From positions 62,001 to 126,000 of the forward strand of contig NW_003208655.1 in assembly GCF_000006405.1 (NCBI RefSeq): a stretch of DNA of 64,000 nt. Reading direction: 5' to 3'. Below the pieces are notes generated by a model. That model saw nothing but the letters and a program-made list of their open reading frames with translations, was not told the DNA's origin and searched no databases. Below, in pieces: positions 24,483-32,821 of this stretch. Position 1 is the first letter of the stretch. Each line of letters begins with the position of its first letter. The stretch is from Perkinsus marinus ATCC 50983. Its lineage: Eukaryota; Perkinsozoa; Perkinsida; Perkinsidae. Position numbers and translations under genes: made by a program.

Positions 24483-24793
24483 GGTGTCCATATTGCTGTG
24501 TTCGCTACTGTTGTTGTGTTATTGAAGTGTGAGGGTCGAACACCGACGGATCGATCATGGATACTATCCATTGGATAGGGCCTTCCTTAATTTTCTCTGT
24601 AAATGGTACAAGAATTAAACTCAACGCCATCTTCTCCCTTAAGTGTTGCCTCGATATTAGGTGGGGAAGCTTTTCGTGTGAAATCGAGTGTCTGCATCTT
24701 CTAATTCACGAATGTCATCGATTCTACGAGCGAGCAGCACTCTGGTTCCTAAGTATTCTCTCAGGCGGTGGTCGAGCTATGAAGACTCCCATT

Positions 24794-25405
24794 ATGTCTG
24801 GGGGGAAGGGTGGCAAAGCTTCTAAGGTGGGCACCGTTTTTGATTTGCGAAAACAATATCTGTTGTAGCAGATGGTTCACGGTAGCGGCAAAGGTGGTCA
24901 TAGCATAAAGCGAGCGACCACAAGGTCAGCTCGTGCTGGATTGCAGTTTCCTGTTGGCCGACTGCATCGACAATTAAAAACCAGAGCGACCTCTCATGTG
25001 AGGGTTAGCGCCTCTGCAGCCGTCTACACTGCTGCTATTCTTGAATACCTCACAGCTGAAGTCCTCGAGTTGGCCGGTAATGCAGCGAAGGATCTCAAGG
25101 TGAGAGCCTAGCTGGGCACCTGAGGACAACGAAATACAACCTGGGTCATTTTAGGTGAAAAGGATCACGCCTCGCCACTTGCAGTTGGCGATTCGTGGCG
25201 ACGACGAGTTGGACACGCTTATTAAGGCGACCATTTCTGGAGGTATCATTTGAACCATTGAGGGGCTCATCACTTCCTCCCAGGTGGTGTTATACCTCAA
25301 ATTCATCCAAGTCTCGCTGTAAAACCATCATCTAAAGGATCAAAGAAGACTAAGACTCCCGCACCCCAACAACAAGAGCAGCAGCAGCGATTCTCGATGA
25401 TATAG
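24794..25405 (+). CDS. Histone H2A.Z-type variant (copy 1)
   Basis: Four exons: 24794-24826, 24869-25099, 25155-25242 and 25284-25405, with introns of about 41-55 nt and consistent phases; about 157 residues. The fold segment [19 protein letters not shown], then [20 protein letters not shown], then [19 protein letters not shown] and [11 protein letters not shown] match H2A.Z, not canonical H2A: IRGDDELD, and GGVIPQIH in place of the canonical GGVLPNIQ. The tail [11 protein letters not shown] is Gly/Lys-rich as in other H2A.Z. The C-terminus continues to a Gln-rich end ([14 protein letters not shown]). It acts in nucleosomes at promoters and boundaries. Introns exclude a replication-type intronless histone gene. 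Confidence 0.9.
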
Positions 25406-25634
25406 TTCCTCTGTCACTGAAGTTGCCGCTTTCCTGGTGCCACTGAGAGCGAATGATTGAAATAGAAACTCTCATCTCTTATTTCGCATCGAACGAAGTT
25501 CGCTGCAAGTCAGTTACTGATTCAGTGTGCTGTGCTGCGTTGGTGAGTGCTATCGAGGGTAAGATCTCGGATATCGGGCCATCAAGATTCAATGTTGGGT
25601 TACTAGGAATGATTCAGGCTCACCGTGAGGGGGT

Positions 25635-25852
25635 ACTCACGTGAGTGCACGTGAGATAACGACGTGAGAAACACTCACGTCGTTTCTCAACGACTCCGTG
25701 ATGGAGTCGTTGAGAAATCGGAGGGAATCAACGGTGTATGGGGTTGGCCAGCAGAGTGACTCTGCGAGAGTCGATGCCACCTTTGTACGGCGTACAACGT
25801 CATTCCCTTCCCCCTCTCGCCGAGAAGGGGTACTAGTTCTCGGGGGAGAACT
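25635..25852. repeat. Cluster of perfect hairpins
   Basis: Five short inverted repeats follow a palindrome. ACTCACGTGAGT is the 12-bp palindrome at 25635-25646. AACGACGTGAG pairs with CTCACGTCGTT (25658-25684, loop 5). TTTCTCAACGACTCC pairs with GGAGTCGTTGAGAAA (25683-25717, 15 bp, loop 5). GACTCT/AGAGTC is at 25758-25772, TTGTAC/GTACAA at 25783-25797 and GTTCTC/GAGAAC at 25836-25851. An imperfect C-run/G-run hairpin is near 25810-25830. The cluster lies in gene-free DNA after H2A.Z copy 1, beyond a 63-codon open frame (25453-25644) of unknown meaning. Confidence 0.8.
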
Positions 25853-25918
25853 CGGGGGCGAGTGATGAGAACTATCATAACACAATGATTGAAAGGTACA
25901 CAAATGGTTCGTTCACAA

Positions 25919-26890
25919 TCATGGTAAGTAACAAATTAAAGATTCATCATAGAAATCTTGAACCTCTTCTGGTTGTACCTGAGGAGGAATGTCAAGTAAA
26001 ACAAAACCTTCGCCAAGGGCATTTAGAACTATTTCTTCCTCATCCTTGTCGACTCTCCAGATGAACATGCCCTCCTTGCCATCTTCGACTGCCAAGGTGA
26101 GATCGCTGACCTGAGGAGGAGGAACAATCATGTCAATTGATGCTTGTGGGATGTATGGCGGTTCCACTACATCCGAGTAAACCAACCATCTCCCATCGAC
26201 CATACCTTCAGATCGGGTGGCTAGCCCGGACTTACCTGTACCACCTGTCCGCCGAGGCTCCTTGCCGCCATGTTTTTGACATAGCTGCTTGGGACCTGGG
26301 CGGGCAGCAGTGGTGCAGCCCTCCATCCTGCATCTCCTCCCTCCGCCGTGAGCCTTGCAGCGATTACTGCTGCCTACGGCACTCTTCGTACAGTTCGGGA
26401 TCTCGCAGCGACGACCACCTCCATGGGTGATGCACTGCGAGCTCCCATCGCGAGCCTAAGACAGGAAAAGTCTACTCAGCATGAAGGACAAGAACATTAG
26501 TAACTCGATAACTTTGCTCACCTGCTTAAGGCACCCATCGTGGGCACATAGTTTCCTCTTGCTTGTCGCCTTGGGTCCGCGAGGAATCGGACCGAGGCCA
26601 ATTTTGATGTGGTTTACCTGCATCAATAACAGATGTGTGAAACGAATCAAGAGATTCCTGAGTTTTGGAAGCATCTCGCTCGCCTGTTATTTAAAATTTG
26701 CGCCCAGTTCGGGCGAGCGGCATCTGCAAGGAGTTCTTCCATAAGTCTTGCACACTTGCAGTTCTCAATTACCGTTTCTCCTGGGATACTGCGAGTGTGC
26801 AAGCTCGTATCCTGCTTCTGCGGTTCGCTGATTAGCTGTGACTTCTCTTCGGGCTTATGCCTTCGCAGGCCTTATAATCCATTCCAAACT
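25919..26890 (-). CDS. Cys/His HGGG-repeat protein
   Basis: Contains a tandem zinc-binding-type repeat: LCAHDGCLKQ / ARDGSSQCITHGGGRR, CEIPNCTKSAVGSSNRCKAHGGG and CRMEGCTTAARPGPKQLCQKHGG. The pattern is C-x4-C-x9to11-C-x2-HGG(G). Repeats of this form occur in plant WRKY19-like proteins and in many oomycete and algal proteins of unknown function. A first repeat half lies upstream of an intron (about 26456-26524); the frame is continuous across it. The N-terminal part (ENCKCARLMEELLADAARPN) and the C-terminal acidic part (FIWRVDKDEEEIVLNALGEG) have no recognised domain. The stop is at 25919-25921. The 5' end near 26890 is approximate. A DNA-binding or regulatory role is inference. Confidence 0.65.
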
Positions 26891-27099
26891 AAGGCTGCGC
26901 GACCATGATGGTAACCCGATGATCGGAAAATCGATCGCTGGATCGCGCACGTTGGTCGTCCGAAACCATTGAGATGGCTTCAGTCTATTATTAATACAAT
27001 CATCCCTAATGTCAACTCGTAAGCAAACTGACGTCTCGTTGCCTGTGCCCGTGGTGACCCAATTAGGTGAGCAAGTCCTCTCACTATTCGCCCAAACAG

Positions 27100-27718
27100 G
27101 TCATCTTTTCAGCTGGTGGTAAGGGTATCAAAGGCGCTGGTTTGCAGGGCGGGAAAGGTGGCAAAGGTGGAAAGGGAGCTAAGGTCAGGCGATGCTTCAG
27201 CTTTACTGTTCATATCCGCTTCTTACAGGTTCATGGTGGTAAGGGAAAGATCGGTGGCAAAGGCTCGTCGATCACCAGATCGGCCAGGGCTGGCCTACAG
27301 TTCCCTGTGGGAAGGGTTAGACGTTATCTCAAGGATCGTGCTACCGCCAATTGCCGAGTTGGTTCGACCGCAGCCGTTTACACAGCGGCCATCTTGGAGT
27401 ACCTCACTGCAGAGGTTCTCGAACTCGCTGGTAACGCCGCCAAGGACCAGAAGGTGGGGGGACTTGTAAATCACGTGTTGGTTTCGAGCCAGTGAGTATT
27501 TCAGGTTAAACGTATTACTCCACGACACCTACACCTTGCCATCAGAGGTGATGATGAACTTGACGTTCTCATCCGTGCAACAATTGCTGGAGGTAACTTT
27601 CGTGTCGCTGCCATGGTCTTCCTAGCACTTGGTGTTTGTGGTAGGTGGAGTCGTGCCGTACATCCACCAGAGCCTTACGGTGAAGACGCCTTATCATAAG
27701 AAGAAGAGAGTGATGTAA
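27100..27718 (+). CDS. Histone H2A.Z-type variant (copy 2)
   Basis: Resolved exons: 27100-27183, 27229-27453, 27505-27592 and 27645-27718. The fold reads [19 protein letters not shown], then [39 protein letters not shown] and [11 protein letters not shown], again H2A.Z-type. Two intron positions (after AKD-x-K and inside the GG of the docking region) and the 88-nt penultimate exon are the same as in copy 1, so the genes are paralogues. The tail is longer and very Gly/Lys-rich ([12 protein letters not shown] and more), and the C-terminus is short and basic (YHKKKRVM). The start codon is not in the resolved exons. The likely first exon begins at the ATG at 27010 (MSTRKQTDVSLP), but the splice site is unclear. 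Confidence 0.85.
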
Positions 27719-28404
27719 AAGTTGATAGGAGATCATGTTGCATGCCAATAGTATAATAAGTCGGGCCGATAGGATATCCTAAGTCCCGCTGTGCTCGCTA
27801 TCCTTTCATTTGTCAATTGCTGTGATGAAGATTAGCAGTAGTGGAGAGCGTATAAAACTTCTGTTGAGCAGAGGATCGTCATATCGACGGCTTGAGTTCT
27901 AGTTGCTGGGGGAGATGCAATAGGATTACTACTGCTTTACCTCTCGAGAATCCCTATGAAAGTAGTTGAGCTAGTCCATTTGGTAGGCTCGACGGGTGAT
28001 GCTTGATCTGATGCCTCTCGTGTGATAGGCTGGTAAAGTATGGTTGAGGAGTCAGTTCACATGGGGCGTCAGCTGGGCTTGAACAGCTGTTGGGCACGAT
28101 ACGGCAGCCAAGCCTATAAGCCATCGGTAGTGGAGACTCGAGTCGGTCCTCCAGTACATGGTGGTCATGGCGGTCGTCGAGTGCGGGATGGAGGGATTTG
28201 CCGAGGCACGTCTTCTTAGCTCGAGTGATCTTCTCGAGGGAAATTTGATGATAGTGTTGAGTGCCCAGTTATGCAGAATGGAAGGCGTTGAATATGAAGG
28301 GCTACTCTCTGGCATTAACACTCCTCGGCATTCTGTCATCATTGCTGAGTAGCTCTTGGGGGAGTACTTGGTCTAGTTAGTCCGCTTTGGAGTTCTTGGT
28401 AACC
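27719..28404. other. No supported gene
   Basis: Between H2A.Z copy 2 and the methyltransferase. A plus-strand frame starting MVEESVHMGRQLG near 28040 and another at 28158 exist but lack a recognisable domain. The region probably holds the methyltransferase promoter. Confidence 0.35.
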
Positions 28405-29600
28405 ATGGCCCGAACGAAGCAAACTCGGCGTAAAAATAAGAAGCCTACGAAGCAGCTAGCCGAGCCCGCTGTCAAGGATGGGAGTCCACAGGAGGCGACG
28501 TCCGTTGAGGATACCCTGTCGAAGGCCTTTCCTTATCCTACCGACTCTCTTGACCATGCCGAGTCGCCAGCCAAAGCGTAAGTTAATGATTCGTCGCTCG
28601 AGTGGTACTGGCTCGCATTCAAGTTACGGCCATGTGGCACCGATACTCGAGTTGATGGCTAAGAAGCTGGGGAAGACTAAAGAGGACTTGAAGATTTACG
28701 ACCCGTAAAGAAATCTCGAAGGTATAAGATGGTAATTGTCTTCACTCTGCAGTTACTACTGTAATGGAGCTGTTGTGGACAACTTGAAGGCGTTGGGATT
28801 CAATAATGTCTACAACAAATGCGAGGATTTCTACTCTGTTGAGACTCCTGACTTCGACGTACTCCTTACCAACCCGCCTTATAGTGGAGAACATGTGAGT
28901 CACAATCGGACTGCTGTTTTCGACACTGCATGGAAGGGAAGCTACTACCTCTAGCTTGACCTGTTACATCCGCTCTTAACTCCACAGTGAATCTTCTTTC
29001 GTGCCTCAGCCCGAGAAGTTGGCCGAGTTCACGGCTAAGGTGGGGAAGCCTTGGCTGTGGTTGGTTCCTAACTGGTTCTATATGAAAGACTACTACAAGA
29101 AGCTGATTGAGCAGCCCGGGCAGTCGGGCATGTTTTTCGTTGCTCCGAAAAAGCGATATGGTAAGCGTCGCATTATGATTTACTCGAATGTTTGTCTCGC
29201 GTCGACTATGCTGTTTTCATCGTTTGCCCGAGTCTCCGTATCGTTGCTGTATTCAGTTTATCAAACCCCGAAGCACTTGCGGGCGAGCTCCGACGAGGCC
29301 AAGACGAGCCCATTCCCTTCGTTCTGGTTTATAAATGGCTGCGACGTTTGCACACCGGTCGAAATGCAATCAGCTATGGCGGACGCTGAGGGAGTCCTCG
29401 CAGTGACGGACGTTCATGACTTGCCGTTAACATATTACGATCAATACGATCCTGAGTACAAGCGACAGAGGAATATAATGAAGTCCCAGAAGCGGAAGGC
29501 GAATCACTTAGAAAAGAGCAGCGACCAGGCATCTTGGGGGAGGAAAGCTAGTGTTCAGCAGGATAGCAAGATGTCTAATAAGAGACAAAAACGTATGTAG
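28405..29600 (+). CDS. NPPY methyltransferase with histone H3-like N-terminus
   Basis: Exons 28405-28577, 28624-28704, 28753-28894, 29010-29160 and 29257-29600 join in frame to give about 296 residues. The N-terminus is MARTKQTRRKNKKPTKQLA. It matches the H3 tail at residues 1-6 and at R8 and K9, then KQLA after a 3-residue gap. The body has IYDPYYCNGAVVDNLKALGF and VLLTNPPYSGEH, the amino-methyltransferase motif IV NPPY. It continues KPWLWLVPNWFYMKDYYKKL, MFFVAPKKRY and a basic, nuclear-signal-like end (NKRQKRM). The NPPY type usually methylates an exocyclic or ring nitrogen of a nucleic acid or protein; here the substrate is unknown. The ATG has a good context (ACCATGG). The start and the tail reading are firm; the function of the tail is inference. 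Confidence 0.8.
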
Positions 29601-30342
29601 ATGATGTTCCTTCACCGAATTGAGATTATTGTGTTGAGATCTGAGTATTAGCGTTGGACTGGTGGGGGCTCTTGTGAAGGCCATCATCGGCGTGTTGTGC
29701 GGGGAATGGCACCGTAAAGTCCTTACAACGATCATATGAGCTGAGCTCACATCGTTGTTCGTAATAGCGGGCAAGGAGCCCCAAAAAGGTAAACCCCGAA
29801 AGCCACTACTCTCAAATTTTGACCGCTCCCGTTGCTGCACTATCGTGAATAACTCCATTACAGCTTTGGAATAATCGAACATCAAAAGTTTCGAGTAAGC
29901 TATCCGGCTCAGTTTGAGGTGGTTCCAAAACACATTCGAAAGCCCCTGAACTTCCTACGGATCCTGCCGAAAGCAAAGGGAGTGTCTTGGCAGTGGTCAT
30001 CTCGCCCTGTGAACAACATCCCTTGGCGTGATGAACGAATCAATTTGAAAGGCTGAAACTGACCCTTCGCGAGCTAATGTGCCTCGATGCGAGTCTAATC
30101 AAGCCATGTCGACGTTGGACTTCAAACTCACACACAAACTCGAAAGCCTCCGAACTTACCACGGGGGAATTCATCTGTAAGCATGTGGGTAGGTGGTTGA
30201 GGGACTAGAGCCTCAATAGAGCTGAAATGAGCCGTGATGTTTCAACCACAATTGCATGTGTGGCTTCTGAACTGCTGCTGCTCATTGATCGTTCCGCGAG
30301 AAGAGCTAGGATCACGAAGACTCAGATTCTGATGTAAAATAT
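29601..30342. other. No supported gene
   Basis: Intergenic between the methyltransferase and the tRNA gene. No conserved coding or RNA signal seen. Confidence 0.4.
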
Positions 30343-30424
30343 GAGTGTTTGCCCGAGTGGTTAAGGGGGTGGACTTAAGATCCACTGGACATGGTCCGCG
30401 TGGGTTCGAACCCCACAGCACTCA
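30343..30424 (+). tRNA. tRNA-Leu (anticodon UAA)
   Basis: An 82-nt cloverleaf with acceptor arms GAGTGTT and AGCACTC (7 bp including one G-U) and discriminator A. The D arm starts GCCCGAGTGG. The anticodon stem is GTGGA/TCCAC around loop CTTAAGA, giving anticodon TAA. A long class II variable arm (GGACATGGTCC) is typical of Leu, and the T arm is GTGGGTTCGAACCCCAC. There is no intron. It reads UUA, and UUG by wobble. Confidence 0.95.
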
Positions 30425-31060
30425 ATACGCTTGTTGGTTAGCATATTGCAACGATGGGAGTTGACCTGATAAAAGTCCGTCGCAGAGTACTGTGCGAGCC
30501 GTGAGGGTACACAAGTTATGGTTGTCTCTGTTCCGTATACAAAATTCATGGATCGTACAAAATTCATTGAGATGCTCCTCAGCGCTGTGCTTGATTCGTT
30601 AGTGGGTGAACACATTATCTGCATTTCGCGCATCATGATGAAGTTGGATGGGCATATCCGTGTCGGATGATGATATGGGACTCCTAGGAGTTCCCACTGT
30701 GGGATGCCAGAGGCCTCAGGGGCATTTTCTATTGAAGACCTCGGTCTTGTGCGTTCTTGTTAGAGAGGGGACTTGACGGGGGACGTTATGCGCTCCCAGG
30801 TCTTCGATTCAGAATTTCAGCATGGAGTTTAGCGGACCCGGACCAATCTGTTTCGTCATCATCCCAGATCTCATTCGCGTCGATGCGTTGCATCGAAGAA
30901 CGGCATTCGGTAGTAGCCCAGCGGTACTCTCTCAACACCACACGACTCTCTCATGGAAGTAAGACTCAACATCGACTGCACGGTCATGGACAACTGAATG
31001 GATTATTCTGCTTCTTCCGTTGCTGACGGATAAGCCTCGGACTTGACCAGTACGTGACCT
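30425..31060. other. No supported gene
   Basis: Lies between the tRNA and the 3' end of the radial-spoke gene. Nothing recognisable beyond short random frames. Confidence 0.35.
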
Positions 31061-32473
31061 TCACCTACCCTCCGCTGCACCACCGTCCTCCTCGTTGGTT
31101 GCCTCTTCCACAGCCTCTGGTGTACTCGGATCCTATGAGGAAATGGCGATCGAATCATAACGGTGACAACTATGAGGTGGCTTCTCGATACTCACCTCAT
31201 GTGCCTCCCACGACTTCATCATCTCCCTCTCGTTGTTGATCCGCTCAGCCTCCATCTTCTCAATTTCCAATATTATTCTACTCTCCTTCTCGGCGGCAAC
31301 AACGACAGCCTCGACCATTTTCTTCCTCGTTAAATATCTGAACCGTAAGCAATCTTTCACCAAAAAGCAAGTGGACGATGCCGTCCGAGTCTTACTCATT
31401 TCGAGACTCATTGAACCGTCTGGTGCGGTCAGTGCACGCCGCCTCTATTAGCTCAGCAGCCACATGTGTACAGGCATGTCGAAGGGAAGTCATCTCAATG
31501 GCCCCACTCGTTACATTCGGGAGAATCTTCGTTTGTACGTCGATCTGACCCCCTCAACCGTAGCAGAAAACCCGCTATAATGCTCCGCCTCCTACCAGCT
31601 GAGGATCATCAAATCTGCCCAGTCTTCCGAGCCTTCTCAGCACATCAGCCTCCAACTGCGCTACGAAGTGCTTCGCCAACTGCCTCGATAAGAGCTTTCG
31701 CCGGAGGACCTGATAACTCATCAGCTCATCCCAGCAGAGCCGCCTCCTCTCCCTACCCCTTCTGTAGTGATCCTCATATGCTCCTGAGTCCTCCTTCGCT
31801 CTCTCTCATACGATCGTCGTTTCTCCACACCCTCCATTCGCTGGGCCTCAAGGAGCTCAGCGTGGCGTAAGGCTTGGAACCTCGACAGCAAGCCTTCCCA
31901 TGCTGCGCCTCTATCGTATCCTACCCAGCCTGTCGCTTCTGTATAGCCTCCACTTCCTCTTCCTCTAACACCTCCATAAGAGCCCTCTCGATGGTCCTCC
32001 CCACAATGACCTCCAATACCGGTACCACCTAACAACGACCCTACCCACCATAGACCATCTTCCACTGCCACCACCTCCTTATCGAAATCAAAGAAGTCCC
32101 CATCCAGGATCTGCGTTGCGACATCACTACCGCTATAGGCTGGCATGAATACGGGGCTCGGTGGCCGCTCATGGGGGAATGAAGTTTCAGTATCAGCATC
32201 GTATCTGCCAAGGGATACCGAAAGATAGCTAAGCATCATCCAATCACTCTGTAACGATCTCAGTGAGCTTCTCATAGCACTGCTGTGATGACTGGACATC
32301 TGCATGACGATGAGCGGGCAGCGGGCTCTATCGAGGACGATCGTAACGAAGGTCGGCATGGCCCTCCCACCTCCCTCGAGACCCCTCCCACACGGTCTGC
32401 ACGCTGCAGCTTCCTCCTCTGCATTTCTCGTGCCAAGTCCGACGATCGAGCTGATGACGTACTCACCCTGCAT
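31061..32473 (-). CDS. RSPH3: Radial spoke protein 3 (RSPH3)
   Basis: Stalk protein of the axonemal radial spoke, anchoring spokes to doublet microtubules. The signature order is present: RPPSPVFMPAYSGSDVATQI, then GDFFDFDKEV, then FQALRHAELLEAQRMEGVEK with an Arg/Glu-rich coiled coil, then RRKLLSRQLAKHFVAQLEAD and GRFDDPQ. A C-terminal helix follows (TSLRHACTHVAAELIEAAC). A 57-nt intron joins RFNESRNE to YLTRKKMVEAVVVAAEKES in frame, and a last exon ends EEDGGAAEGR-stop at 31061. The N-terminus is uncertain: the segment above about 32.2 kb is arginine/Gly-rich and probably contains a further intron starting at GTGAGT near 32465. Its presence implies a motile flagellum in the life cycle. Confidence 0.85.
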
Positions 32474-32821
32474 GCCCTTCCCCTGCCTTACCCCAATTGC
32501 TTTTCTCCTGCACAGGCACCCTCACCCTACCACACGTGCTTCCCCTGCATATACGACTATCGCCCATAAGCCCAACAAGAGGCTGCTTTCGGGTATTCTC
32601 ATTATCCAACCTAGAGAGCCCATCCCATCCCATCACAACAACAACATCCCCCCTACTTCCTCTTAATGCGCTCGATCTTCTCCTCAGCTGTTGTTGTTCT
32701 TTTTATTACAGCCCCTTGCATAAGACAACCCTGAACAGGTAACGACGAGGCTCTATTCACAACACCACAGTGCCGCCATAGAGAAACACAGAACCGTGAA
32801 TGATAGATACAAGTTGGGTCT
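32474..32821. other. Intergenic between two minus-strand genes
   Basis: Holds the probable first exon or promoter of RSPH3 and the 3' flank of the methionyl-tRNA synthetase gene. No separate gene seen. Confidence 0.35.

Noticed and set aside
27067..27099. GTG start with [10 protein letters not shown] as N-terminus of H2A.Z copy 2
   Set aside because: The stretch has donor and acceptor sites (GTGAGC...AACAG) and reads as an intron; a non-ATG start is unlikely.
28405..28470. A histone H3 gene
   Set aside because: Only the first residues resemble H3; the histone fold is absent and the frame runs into an NPPY methyltransferase.
31721..32473. A single 250-residue low-complexity protein
   Set aside because: Its parts align to RSPH3 and continue through splice sites into downstream exons, so it is part of a larger gene.
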